Shown here: one piece after another, positions 1 through 11,828 of the stretch | Numbering within the stretch: the first letter of the stretch is position 1 | Layout: each line of letters starts with the position of its first letter | DNA from: Alopecurus myosuroides | Taxonomy: Eukaryota; Streptophyta; Magnoliopsida; Poales; Poaceae | DNA: 64,000 nt | Direction of reading: 5' to 3' | Assembly: GCA_028641055.1 (NCBI GenBank) | Contig: CM054057.1 | Coordinates: 576,504,610-576,568,609, forward strand | Notes under the pieces: model-generated | Told to the model about the DNA's origin: nothing | The model's input: only the letters and a program-made list of their open reading frames with translations | The model's database searches: none | Translations under genes and position numbers: made by a program

Positions 1-118
1 TCGATGATTTTATGTACTGGGGTCATAAGGTTTTCGGAAGAGTTTTAGGCAAAAACCGAGAAGGTGGGGTGCTAGAGGGGGGCAGATTTGCTCCCATGGC
101 CGCCCCCACTTAGTGGGG
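1..118 (+). repeat. Tail of Copia-like F LTR, duplicated copy
   Basis: Matches 5828-5945 almost base for base, so it is the left arm of the F LTR just before the D insertion. The last five bases, TGGGG at 114-118, are the target-site duplication of element D. This copy exists because a 5.8 kb unit is duplicated in tandem. Confidence 0.8.
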
Positions 119-154
119 TGATGCTGACATGATCACATGCTCGGTCGGAGACCC
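119..154 (-). repeat. End fragment of element D 3' LTR (duplicated copy)
   Basis: A 36-base fragment starting TGATGCTGAC, equal to the terminus of the D LTR at 5946-5981 and to the D 5' LTR end at 24332. It is cut off at 154/155, where a plus-strand LTR of the same family begins. Confidence 0.8.
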
Positions 155-3100
155 TGATACGTTGCAAACGTATCTATCATTTTTATGCTCCATGCTTGTT
201 TTCTACCCAATACCTTTTGTTTTCCACATGTTTTATTTCGTTTTTTCGAATGTTTTCACGGACTAACCTATTAACAAGACCCAGCCCAGTTGTTTTTCTC
301 CTATTTTTCTATTTCAGAAAATTTCTTAAGGAAATATTCTCGGAAAAGGCTGAAAATCCACGGAGATCAATTTTTACCCGGAACGAAGATCGTGTCCAAA
401 GTAGGACGGAGGGGAGCCAGGGGCACAAGGAGGGTGCCAGGCGCGCCCCCCTAGGCCGCGCCTCATGGTCCCCTGGGAGCTCCCGGCACCTCCTCACGTC
501 CCGCCTTCGCTTATAAATTTCCTTTAACCCTAAAATCATCGGGGACAGAATTATTTTCCATGAAACATACATAGAGGCGCCGCCGCCTCAAAAGTGCAAT
601 CTATGGCTTCTGGAATCCTGCTCTGGCACCCTGCCAGAGAGGGGCCGTTGATGACTAACGTTGGTAGAACCCAAGTGCAAGGTGTGAAGAGTGCAGCAGC
701 AAGTTTTCCCTCAGAAATGAAACCAAGGTTGAATCGACCAGTAGGAGGACAAGCAATCTCTGAAGGTTGATGCGGCTGAGGTGGCCGGGCGCACTACCGG
801 TTCAGCAGCAACGTGGACCTACACAACACAATCAAATCACTTTGTCCAACGTAGCAGTGAGGTTGTCAATCTCACCGGTTTTGCTGAACACAAAGAGGCT
901 AAACGTAGGGTGTGAACAGTAGGAAAACAGTATGAAAGCAGTAGCAGCAGTATGAAAGAAGTAGGTGTTTTATCAGCATGAGGAAAAAGGACCCGGGTCC
1001 ACGGTTCACTAGTGGTGTCTGTCGTGAAAGATAAATAACATGTGTGGTGAACAAATTACAGCTGGGCAATTGACAGATATGAAGGTTGCACCGTAGTGCA
1101 TATGCAAGACATAAATATTACTTTGTGATTCATGCGGGCATTACAACAAAATACATAGCCGTCATCCAACTGCATCTATGTCTAATAATCCACCCTCCGA
1201 ATATATCCAAACAAACGTTGTGTATTAAGTTGCTAGCAACAGATTATCGCCGTAAGCAAAGTGTGTAATGTAAACAATGTAAACTAGGTAAACACCGTTG
1301 TTTTCTCCCTAATGGCAACATCACATCCTCCATCCGTCACGTTTCTGTCACTCGAGCACATATGCAAAGGAGGCATGAACCCACTATCGAGCATAAATAC
1401 TCCCTCTTGGAGTTACTAGCATCTACTTGGCCAGAGCATCTACTAATAACGGAGATCATGTAGAATCATAAATAACATATGCATGAAGATAACATGATAG
1501 ATTGATAATCATAAGACATAGCATTCAACATTCATCACATCCCAGTAAACAAAACATGTAGCATTACATAAAGATGATCTCGATCATGTAAGGCATCTCA
1601 TGAGATCTAAACACGAGGTACAAAGTGGAGAGAACAACCATCTAGCAACTGCTATGGACCCGTAGTCTAGGGATGAACTACTCACGCGTCACTTCGGAGG
1701 AGGGAATGGTGGTGTAGACCCCTCCGGTAATGAATTCCCCTCCCGGCAGGGTGCCGGGGATAGCTCCAGAACCCTCCCGATCTCGGGATGACGATGACGG
1801 AGGCCTCGGGTGTTTTTTGGGACGAAGTGGTATATCTTTAGGGTTTACGTCTCGGGGGTAAATAGGCGAAAGGGCAAAGGCGGTGGAGGCCGAGGGGCCC
1901 CAAACCACCCCATGGCGCGGCCAGGGCGCGCCGCCCTATGGTGTGGGCCCCCTATGGCCCCCCCTTCGGGTATCTTCGGGACTCCGTGGAACCTTTGGGA
2001 ATTCTAAGACCTCCGGACTTCAAATTTTCCAATTCTGAGAATATTTCCAGAACAACTTTTCTGAAACTAAAAACAACAGAAAATAGGGAACTGGCTCTGT
2101 GGCTTCTTGTCAATAGTTTAGTCCGGAAAATCGATAAAAATGACATAAAGTGTATAGCAAACATGTGGGAAACAACATGAAAACAACATGGAACATCAGA
2201 AATTAAGGATACGTTTATGACGTATCAGGCATCACCGAAGGCCTCTACATCGCCATGATCGCCTCCGGACAGATGTGTGAGTAGTTCATCTCGGGACTAT
2301 GGGTCCATAGCAGTAACTAGATGGTTGTTCTCTCCCCTATGCCTCCATGTTTAGAGTATCGTGAGCTGCCTCACATGATCGAGACCATAGTTATGTAATT
2401 ATGCATGTTGTGTTTGCTGGGATCCGATGAACCATAAGATTATGATTATTTTGTTAATGTCAATCTAGGATGCTTCACTTTATTTGTGAAGAGTTTTAAT
2501 CTTGTCTTGCAATGCTATTCGGTGTTTATGATTACCTTGGCCACGTAGTTGTTTTCAGCTCCAAGAGAGGGTTTATATGCTAGATAGTGGGTTCATGCCT
2601 CCTTGTTGCCTGCACTCGAGTGGCATAAACGTGGCCAAGGTAATCATAAACAAGATTAAAACTCTCTCGAGTGACAAACGTGGACTTTTAGATATGGATG
2701 CACGCTAGATAGAGCTGCATATGCCTTTACATAATGCCTACAATGTTAGAACCTGTGAACTATATCTCGTCATAATAGTATTGTTATGCGTTCATGATTT
2801 GTCAATTGCCCAGCTGTAACTTGTTCACCCAGCATGTTTGTTTTCGTTGGAGAGACACCACTATTGAACCTATCGCTCTCGGTCCTATTTTCCTCACTTT
2901 TCGTTATTGTTTCCTCGATGTTCGGTTTTTTAATTTTATTGTTTTCCAAGACTCTATACGTTTAATTCTCTCGTTTTCAGCAAGACCGGAATATTGACAA
3001 CCTTCCGGAACTTTGGGGCAAGAGAGATTTTTTGTTTGTGAGAAGGATCCACGCTTGTTTATGCGCCACACAACAAGCAACCTTCTCCAAGACTACAAAG

Positions 3101-3179
3101 TCCTACTGGTTCGATAACCCGGGTTCCTTAATTGGGGGAAAATTTCCGCTGGACTACATCATACCTTTCGCTTGGGGTC
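155..3179 (+). repeat. Family-D LTR, plus strand, interrupted (duplicated copy)
   Basis: Starts TGATACGTTGCAAACG and runs to 648, is interrupted by a minus-strand LTR C (649-2227), and resumes 2228-3179. A TATA-like TTATAAAT lies near 510. The 3' terminus is missing: the family normally ends in ...ACGTCAGCATCA, but this copy stops at CTTGGGGTC. It sits head-on against the minus-strand D LTR it was inserted into. It is the left copy of 5982-9010. Confidence 0.75.
649..2227 (-). repeat. Solo LTR C, minus strand (duplicated copy)
   Basis: Runs from TGATGACTAACG at 649 to ...GACGTATCA at 2227, so both ends have TGAT/ATCA termini on the reverse strand. It resembles the C1 LTRs at 14625 and 20491. 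No internal domain is attached, so it is a solo LTR inside the D-family LTR. The flanking five bases (GCCGT and GGCAT) match only in part, so the TSD is decayed or altered. It carries the conserved leader peptide frame ending in stop near 1678. Confidence 0.8.
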
Positions 3180-3230
3180 TGATGATGATGTAGTCTAGAG
3201 TAAGTTTTCCCCTAGTATAGAACCATAGTT
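3180..3230 (-). repeat. Resumed D 3' LTR fragment up to duplication breakpoint
   Basis: The 51 bases equal 9011-9061, the start of the resumed minus-strand D LTR. At 3230/3231 the match ends abruptly and an unrelated LTR (E) begins, marking the junction of the tandem duplication. Confidence 0.75.
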
Positions 3231-4848
3231 CTGCGGATGTACCTCTACTTGCTGGATCTCAGGCAAGTATACTCACTTGCTGCCATATGGCTACCTTTCA
3301 TCACTTGTTACCGATTCTTCCCGTTGTTCTTATTCTAGCCTTGTGATTCGATGCTTGTGTCTCGATCCTATTATATGTTTACCTTGCAGCCATGATATAG
3401 CCTTCCTTCCACTTCCTATTAACTGTTGTTTGTTTACCCTGTTGGCCCTCGTGTCGTAGTTGCATGCTTAGTGTTGTTTGCGCTCTCAAGTCGTGTTGTC
3501 CGTCTTATCACCTGTTTAGTGGATAGTTGGGTTTCAATTCAATCAACAACATGTTAATGTTTTGGGTAATAATAATTTGATGATAAGGCACCGGCAGGAG
3601 GCCCGGCGTGGTTTTGAAGCCTGCTAGTGTCGACCCTAATTAGGAAAAGGGTCTTGTCTACTGATCCATGATGAGCGCACTAACCGCATGTGGGAAGCGA
3701 GTATGGGCGCCCCCCTCAATTTGATTCGATTCGCATCTCGTCCAAATCGCCTCATTTAGTTCGGGTTTTCCATTTGCCGCATGCATGATCTTGCGAACCC
3801 AGTCCAGGGTGGAACTTTTGTAGTCGGCATTTAGGGAGACACGTTCTTAGAGTGCTATGAGGGTCCCCTTTTCTTCGTGGGGCTTGATTAGCCGTGCGCT
3901 CAATTGCACGGGGTTCTTTGAGCTTGATGCGAAGAAGAGTTGGGTTGTGTTCAGTACCTCGCTTGGTGGGTTGATCCCCCGTCTGGCGGGTTATTCTTAC
4001 GTGTACGGCCAAATTGGTGCACCCCTGCAGGGTAAATCTTCTCGAGAAGCCGTGTTTTCCGCGGTTATGGTTAACTTGGTGAAAGTACTGGCTAACAAGT
4101 ACTCAGAATAACTTACACCTAACTAATGATAATTTGACTAGTAATAGTCTTATTGACACAATAACTTGATCCATCATTAATCCAACAGTGTGAGTTATCC
4201 TTGGGTTGCTTCCTTAGTAGGGGGTAACATTGGATGGGTTTGTTTGGGTGGTTAGTACTAGTTGGTTACGATACGCTATCTTATCCCCCTCTTTTAGCCG
4301 GATGTTGTAGTGAGTCTCTGTAGTTGGTTAGTGCAGCCCGCTGCCGCTTATTTGCAATAATCCCTTCCCTTCCTTTGAACCCAAAGTATTTGTATCTTGT
4401 GATGACTGGTTACGCCGGTATCTTGTGAGTATGGTTTATCCACTTGCCAGTACTTAACCGTACTGACCCACGAATCCTTTTCGTGGCTGCATATTCAACA
4501 TTGCAGTCAACAGGTTTGAAGTCTGACGACGTTAGCTTGGGAATCCCTCCGGCTTGGCCTGGGCAGGGATTGGACGCTCTCGGTTATCTTCAGGACTCTT
4601 AGTCCAATTTGTATCTTGTCCGTCGCCGGACGCTATGTTGTTTCTTCCGCTGTTATTTGGATCTTTGTATTGTATCAGTTGTATCCTTGACTCGTTTGAG
4701 TCCTCTTGTATATATCCTTTCTGTTGTTGCTGTGGATTATTCGTGAACTGTTGTAATGTTATCACAAGTGGCAACCTGGAATCGGTTATTATGTGGATCT
4801 TGGCGGGAATGCTGAAATCTGCATAGTGCCCGATCCCGGGGCGTCACA
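3231..4848 (+). repeat. 3' part of a long LTR (E, Tekay-like)
   Basis: A fragment without its 5' start that ends ...CCCGGGGCGTCACA at 4848, the style of the long Tekay-like LTRs here (compare G ending GGGGTCGTGACA at 36631). It shares with LTR G and the Tekay LTR the block CACCCCTGCAGGGTAAA followed by the palindrome CTTCTCGAGAAG at 4038-4049. Its left end is the duplication breakpoint. No coding region is seen, and the open frames at 3752-4111 and 4532-4826 look like chance. Confidence 0.65.
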
Positions 4849-5945
4849 ATAAACAAACAAAAGATAGTAATCTTGTCTCTAAGATTACCTTATGCTTTGT
4901 GAGATAATCACGTTTTCCTGATCATGGACTTAGTCAAAGTCTAGGAAAACATAAAAGTATTGTTAAGTAACAATAGTACTGAGCTGATCCAAGTATATGA
5001 TATTTCTCTAAGAGAATAAACAATTGTAATGTATTTAGCAAAGTACATATGAAGTTGTCATTCACTATAATTCCTATACTATGAAAATATCTAGTGACCG
5101 CATAATCGAAAGTTATACTATGGATGTCTTGAACCGTCTACAGTAACAGATGATCATAACGTTGACATTTGGGTATAACCTAGAGAGTGTAAAGGATCTG
5201 AGATCTTTCAAGATTAATATTTAACTCCTCTAGACGATAAAGAGATGCATGCTCTAGGCCCTCTTAGTGTCACCAATGTCAACCAATTGTCTAGCCAGAC
5301 ATTGTGTGATTTATCACAAGGAAATCGGGGTTATGGATGAGAAAAGAGCACGATACACGGACGAGCTTTTATGTGTTATGATCAAAAAAATTGATCAAAA
5401 TAGATCACATAGTATCACCTCGCTGTATCATTGGTATCGATAAGTTAAGAGAATAAGTTCAATGAGTAACTTGTAAGGTTCCCTCAATCTTCGTGAACAC
5501 ACAGGAGCCATCATGGACGTCCACGGCTCGGTTGTTGGTTATTGTTCGGTAAATTCCCGAACATGTATGTGTGTTATAGAGCCTTTATAGGTCACACGCT
5601 TAAGTTGTTCCAACCTTTAGTTGGGAGAATAAAGTTGGTGCTATTGGTTGATGAATTTATCGATACGATGTCACCGAAACAAGTTCGGTCTCATTCGGAG
5701 AGGTTTTGGGGAAGTTATTATAAGAGAGAAATAATGTCGGTGTTAGACATAATTTATATGAGAGAAAATGGAGGAGATGAGATGTCCCAGGTTGTTATAA
5801 ATATGTTTCTAACATCAGCAGATAAGGTCGATGATTTTATGTACTGGGGTCATAAGGTTTTCGGAAGAGTTTTAGGCAAAAACCGAGAAGGTGGGGTGCT
5901 AGAGGGGGGCAGATTTGCTCCCATGGCCGCCCCCACTTAGTGGGG
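4849..5945 (+). repeat. Left part of Copia-like F 5' LTR, with D's TSD
   Basis: AT-rich sequence directly after the E fragment and continuing, on the other side of element D, at 25891-26711, where it ends ...ACAACA just before a tRNA-iMet-type primer site. The exact 5' start is not visible and may be lost or hidden at the E junction. TGGGG at 5941-5945 is the D target-site duplication. An open frame of 132 codons at 5542-5940 shows no recognisable domain. Confidence 0.6.
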
Positions 5946-5981
5946 TGATGCTGACATGATCACATGCTCGGTCGGAGACCC
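5946..5981 (-). repeat. Terminus of D 3' LTR, left of an insertion
   Basis: Starts TGATGCTGACATG directly after TSD TGGGG and matches the D 5' LTR end at 24332. It is cut by the plus-strand D-family LTR at 5982. Confidence 0.85.
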
Positions 5982-8900
5982 TGATACGTTGCAAACGTAT
6001 CTATCATTTTTATGCTCCATGCTTGTTTTCTACCCAATACCTTTTGTTTTCCACATGTTTTATTTCGTTTTTCGAATGTTTTCACGGACTAACCTATTAA
6101 CAAGACCCAGCCCAGTTGTTTTTCTCCTATTTTTCTATTTCAGAAAATTTCTTAAGGAAATATTCTCGGAAAAGGCTGAAAATCCACGGAGATCAATTTT
6201 TACCCGGAACGAAGATTGTGTCCAAAGTAGGACGGAGGGGAGCCAGGGGCACAAGGAGGGTGCCAGGCGCGCCCCCCTAGGCCGCGCCTCATGGTCCCCT
6301 GGGAGCTCCCGGCACCTCCTCACGTCCCGCCTTCGCTTATAAATTTCCTTTAACCCTAAAATCATCGGGGACAGAATTATTTTCCATGAAACATACATAG
6401 AGGCGCCGCCGCCTCAAAAGTGCAATCTATGGCTTCTGGAATCCTGCTCTGGCACCCTGCCAGAGAGGGGCCGTTGATGACTAACGTTGGTAGAACCCAA
6501 GTGCAAGGTGTGAAGAGTGCAGCAGCAAGTTTTCCCTCAGAAATGAAACCAAGGTTGAATCGACCAGTAGGAGGACAAGCAATCTGAAGGTTGATGCGGC
6601 TGAGGTGGCCGGGCGCACTACCGGTTCAGCAGCAACGTGGACCTACACAACACAATCAAATCACTTTGTCCCAACGTAGCAGTGAGGTTGTCAATCTCAC
6701 CGGTTTTGCTGAACACAAAGAGGCTAAACGTAGGGTGTGAACAGTAGGAAAACAGTATGAAAGCAGTAGCAGCAGTATGAAAGAAGTAGGTGTTTTATCA
6801 GCATGAGGAAAAAGGACCCGGGTCCACGGTTCACTAGTGGTGTCTGTCCGTGAAAGATAAATAACATGTGTGGTGAACAAATTACAGCTGGGCAATTGAC
6901 AGATATGAAGGTTGCACCGTAGTGCATATGCAAGACATAAATATTACTTTGTGATTCATGCGGGCATTACAACAAAATACATAGCCGTCATCCAACTGCA
7001 TCTATGTCTAATAATCCACCCTCCGAATATCATCCAAACAAACGTTGTGTATTAAGTTGCTAGCAACAGATTATCGCCGTAAGCAAAGTGTGTAATGTAA
7101 ACAATGTAAACTAGGTAAACACCGTTGTTTTCTCCCTAATGGCAACATCACATCCTCCATCCGTCACGTTTCTGTCACTCGAGCACATATGCAAAGGAGG
7201 CATGAACCCACTATCGAGCATAAATACTCCCTCTTGGAGTTACTAGCATCTACTTGGCCAGAGCATCTACTAATAACGGAGATCATGTAGAATCATAAAT
7301 AACATATGCATGAAGATAACATGATAGATTGATAATCATAAGACATAGCATTCAACATTCATCACATCCCAGTAAACAAAACATGTAGCATTACATAAAG
7401 ATGATCTCGATCATGTAAGGCATCTCATGAGATCTAAACACGAGGTACAAAGTGGAGAGAACAACCATCTAGCAACTGCTATGGACCCGTAGTCTAGGGA
7501 TGAACTACTCACGCGTCACTTCGGAGGAGGGAATGGTGGTGTAGACCCCTCCGGTGATGAATTCCCCTCCCGGCAGGGTGCCGGGGATAGCTCCAGAACC
7601 CTCCCGATCTCGGGATGACGATGACGGAGGCCTCGGGTGTTTTTTGGGACGAAGTGGTATATCTTTAGGGTTTACGTCTCGGGGGTATAAATAGGCGAAA
7701 GGGCAAAGGCGGTGGAGGCCGAGGGGCCCCAAACCACCCCATGGCGCGGCCAGGGGCGCGCCGCCCTATGGTGTGGGACCCCTATGGCCCCCCCTTCGGG
7801 TATCTTCGGGACTCCGTGGAACCTTTGGGAATTCTAAGACCTCCGGACTTCAAATTTTCCAATTCTGAGAATATTTCCAGAACAACTTTTTCTGAAACTA
7901 AAAACAACAGAAAATAGGGAACTGGCTCTGTGGCTTCTTGTCAATAGTTTAGTCCGGAAAATCGATAAAAATGACATAAAGTGTATAGCAAACATGTGGG
8001 AAACAACATGAAAACAACATGGAACATCAGAAATTAAGGATACGTTTATGACGTATCAGGCATCACCGAAGGCCTCTACATCGCCATGATCGCCTCCGGA
8101 CAGATGTGTGAGTAGTTCATCTCGGGACTATGGGTCCATAGCAGTAACTAGATGGTTGTTCTCTCCCCTATGCCTCCATGTTTAGAGTATCGTGAGCTGC
8201 CTCACATGATCGAGACCATAGTTATGTAATTATGCATGTTGTGTTTGCTGGGATCCGATGAACCATAAGATTATGATTATTTTGTTAATGTCAATCTAGG
8301 ATGCTTCACTTTATTTGTGAAGAGTTTTAATCTTGTCTTGCAATGCTATTCGGTGTTTATGATTACCTTGGCCACGTAGTTGTTTTCAGCTCCAAGAGAG
8401 GGTTTATATGCTAGATAGTGGGTTCATGCCTCCTTGTTGCCTGCACTCGAGTGGCATAAACGTGGCCAAGGTAATCATAAACAAGATTAAAACTCTCTCG
8501 AGTGACAAACGTGGACTTTTAGATATGGATGCACGCTAGATAGAGCTCCATATGCCTTTACATAATGCCTACAATGTTAGAACCCGTGAACTATATCTCG
8601 TCATAATAGTATTGTTATGCGTTCATGATTTGTCAATTGCCCAGCTGCAACTTGTTCACCCAGCATGTTTGTTTTCGTTGGAGAGACACCACTATTGAAC
8701 CTATCGCTCTCGGTCCTATTTTCCTCACTTTTCGTTATTGTTTCCTCGATGTTCGGTTTTTTAATTTTATTGTTTTCCAAGACTCTATACGTTTAATTCT
8801 CTCGTTTTCAGCAAGACCGGAATATTGACAACCTTCCGGAACTTTGGGGCAAGAGAGATTTTTTGTTTGTGAGAAGGATCCACGCTTGTTTATGCGCCAC

Positions 8901-9010
8901 ACAACAAGCAACCTTCTCCAAGACTACAAAGTCCTACTGGTTCGATAACCCGGGTTCCTTAATTGGGGGAAAATTTCCGCTGGACTACATCATACCTTTC
9001 GCTTGGGGTC
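5982..9010 (+). repeat. Family-D LTR inserted inverted in the D 3' LTR
   Basis: Plus-strand LTR in two parts, 5982-6474 and 8059-9010, around a minus-strand LTR C. It begins TGATACGTTGC and carries a TATA-like TTATAAAT near 6337. Its last bases (normally TCCCAACG...ATCA) and a few host bases are deleted, so no TSD remains. A local inverted repeat inside it (8330-8495) looks like a short templated insertion. With the facing minus-strand LTR at 9011-10587 it forms a near-palindrome centred near 9010. Confidence 0.75.
6475..8058 (-). repeat. Solo LTR C, minus strand
   Basis: Right-hand copy of 649-2227. On the reverse strand it starts TGATACGTCATAAACG at 8058 and ends ...GTTAGTCATCA at 6475. 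It contains a TATA-like stretch (TATAAATAG near 7686) about 110 bases upstream (on the minus strand) of the conserved leader peptide frame that stops near 7505. There is no internal region on either side. Confidence 0.8.
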
Positions 9011-10587
9011 TGATGATGATGTAGTCTAGAGTAAGTTTTCCCCTAGTATAGAACCATAGTTATCGAACTAGTAGGACTTCATAGTCATGAAGAAGGTTGC
9101 TTTATCAACGAAGCTAGAAAATACTGTTGACGAAGCGTGGAACCTGCACACAATCACAAACTCTCTCTTGCCCCAATTTTCCGGAAGGTTGTCAATCTTC
9201 CGGTCTTGCTGAAAACAGGAGAATTAAACGTATAGTCTTGGAAAACAACGGAATAAAAAACAGAACAACAAGGAAACAATTATGAAAGTGCTTAAAGAAG
9301 GTTTACAATATGAGGAAAATAGGACCGGAAGTCATAGGCTCACTAGTTAGTGTCTCTCCAAAGAAAACAAACATGCTGGGTGAAAAAACTACAGCTGGGC
9401 AATTGATAAATCGTGAACGTATAACAATACTATTATGAGGAGATAAAGTTCACGGGTTCTAACACTGTAGGCATTACGTCAAGGCATATGGACCACTATC
9501 CAGCATGCATCCATATCTAAAAGACCACCTCAAGAAAGCTATCCAGCAAATCCCTTGGTATCAAGTTGCAACAACAAAGTGATTGCTATGTGTGCAACAG
9601 ACAAATGCATTAAGATCAATACGTAATGTAAGCAGTGGTTCCCATCTGTAGACAAGAGCACCACTATTTTCTTCCTAGTGGCAACAGCACATCCTCCCCT
9701 GCAGGCAACAAGGAGGCATGAACCTACCATCAAGCATCTAAACCCTCTCTTGGAGGTGAAAACAAATATGTGGCCAAGGTACTCATAAACACCGGAGAGC
9801 GTTGCAAGACAAGATTAAAACTCTCTACGAATATAAGTGAAGCATCTCAGATTGACATGAACAAAATAATCATAATCTTATGGTTCATTGGAGCCAAACA
9901 AACACAACATGCACAATTACACAACAGTGGTCTCGATCATGTGAGGCAGCTCACGAGACTCTAAAAATGGAGGCACGGGGGAGAGAACAACCATCTAGCT
10001 ACCGCTATGGACCCGTACTCCCGAGACGAACTACTCACGCATCTGTCCGGAGGCGATCATGGCGACGTAGAGGCCTCCGATGACGATTCCCCTCTTCGGC
10101 AGGGTGCCGGAATAGGGCGCCAGAAGCCCTAGATTGGACTTTCGAGGTGATGACGCCTCTCTGTATGTTTCGTGGAAAATAACTCCATCCCCGTAATTTT
10201 TAGGATTGAAGGCAATTTATGGGCGAAGACGCACCAAGAGGCGGTGGCCAGGGGCACAACAGACGCAGCCTAGGGTGGGGCCGCGACTGGCACTCCTAGG
10301 GGGCCTCCTGGACCCCTCCGGCTCTTCTTTGGACTCAGTCTCCGTTCCGGGTAAAAAATGATCTCCGTGGATTTTTAGCCCTTTCCGAGAATATTTCCTC
10401 AAGAACTTTTCTGAAATAGAAAACAACAGAAAATAGCAACTGGCCTGAGGCATCTTACTAATAGGTTAGTCTATGAAAACATCCGGAAAGCAAAGAAAAA
10501 CGAAAGAAAACATGTGGAAAACAAAAGGTATTGGGTAGAAAACAAGCATGGAGCATAAAAAAGTATAGATACGTTTGCAACGTATCA
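9011..10587 (-). repeat. Main part of D 3' LTR
   Basis: The reverse strand starts TGATACGTTGCAAACG at 10587 and runs down to 9011. It aligns with the D 5' LTR at 24332-25885. The bases just right of it, GCATCCTCAAGCTTAACT at 10588 on, are the reverse complement of the AAGCTTGGGGATG-type polypurine tract that precedes 3' LTRs in this group, which confirms it as the 3' LTR. Confidence 0.85.
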
Positions 10588-11828
10588 GCATCCTCAAGCT
10601 TAACTCCTACTCGTCCTCGAGTAGGTAAGTGACAACAAAATAATTTTTGAGGTGACAGGAAGCCAGCACAAATCTTTATCAACGTTATGTAAAAGAATTG
10701 CAAGCTGAGATCAAAGTACTTTAACAAATGCATAATAAATATTATTTGAACTAATGTAAACTTAGCAACTATGTTGCACATGAAAAGTAACACAAGATAA
10801 TGAATAATGAAGTATTGAAAGTGATACGTTTGTTTCAATCATAAATAAAAACGTAATAAAGTGGTATCCAGCTTGTCCTTCGTGTGGTAGCAAAACATAA
10901 ATGCCAAGACACCTTCAAAGTTTAAATGGTGACTAGATACAAATAATTTGAGAGCAAGCAATACCACAATCATGAATCAATCAATAATAAATTTTGGCCT
11001 TATGCACATTATGCTAAGAATGACAACTATGCTCTCTTAGCTGGTGTATAAAGTAAGAAGATGAAGACTCAGTATAAAACTAAAAGAAAGGCCCTTCGCA
11101 GAGGGGAGCAGGGATTACTCATGTGCTAGAGCTTTTTATTTAATAAACATAGATATTGAAAAAAAAATTGAGAGGGGTGTATGTCTATGTCAACGAATGC
11201 TATCAAATGATCTATCATCTTTTCATGTTTAATGGCTTCAAGAGCGACACCCATAAGAGAATCATAACATTCCCCTGTTTCCTTGTTTGCACAAGGTAAG
11301 TTCATGATTTCTCAAGTCCATAGTGTCAGGAGATTTTAATGTTATCGTTCTAGCTTACTTTGGGCTGGGCACCCAGATGCTTGCTCTTTTTGCAACATTA
11401 AGGACTAGCACATTGATCATGGTACTCAGGTGTGAAGCCATCAAACATGAAAATATAATAAAGCATTCAATACTTCCTCATGAGCTAAAACAGGAACACA
11501 AAACAAGTTAATAATTTTGAAGGTTTTAAAGGTAGCACACAAGAAATTTACTTGGAGTGGCGGTGAAATATCACATATAAGTAAATATGGTGGAAAAATT
11601 CGGCAAACTTTGGTTTTTTGGATTTGGATGCACGAGTAGATCTTATACTCAGTACAGGTGAAGGCTAGCAAAAGACTGGGAGCGACCAACTAAAAGAGCA
11701 ATAACGGCCATAATCATGCATATCGACAAAACATCATTAATCAAACCATGGAGTGGTATTAAAAGTCAAACACTAAATGATCATCAAGGCTAGAGGTGAC
11801 TTTGTTTGTAGTCATATTAATGGTGTGA
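10588..11828 (-). other. Element D internal 3' untranslated region, distal part
   Basis: Non-coding. It begins with the polypurine tract (10588-10607, reverse strand) and the CTCGAGGACGAGTAGG-type motif at 10608-10626 that also precedes the 3' LTRs of C1 (near 20457) and C2 (near 39323). Blocks such as GGCCCTTCGCAGAGGG near 11090 recur in C1 near 19975 and C2 near 38848, so D, C1 and C2 share this region. No credible coding frame is seen. Confidence 0.75.

Larger units (their letters stand above)
3231..9061. repeat. Tandem duplication unit (second copy; first copy's tail is 1-3230)
   Basis: Bases 1-3230 align to 5828-9061 with offset 5827 rising to 5831 and about 14 differences, roughly half of them one- or two-base indels. 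At 3231 the left copy joins the E fragment, while at 9062 the right copy continues into the D LTR. The simplest reading is a tandem repeat of the unit 3231-9061 with the head of the left unit outside the window. The two copies share the nested LTR insertions, so the duplication is younger than all of them. Confidence 0.75.

Noticed and set aside
649..656. TSD for solo LTR C (GCCGT against GGCAT)
   Set aside because: Only three of five bases agree, so I do not claim a target-site duplication there.
5542..5940. Open frame of 132 codons before the D insertion
   Set aside because: It lies inside the F LTR, shows no domain and ends in GC-rich LTR sequence; likely chance.
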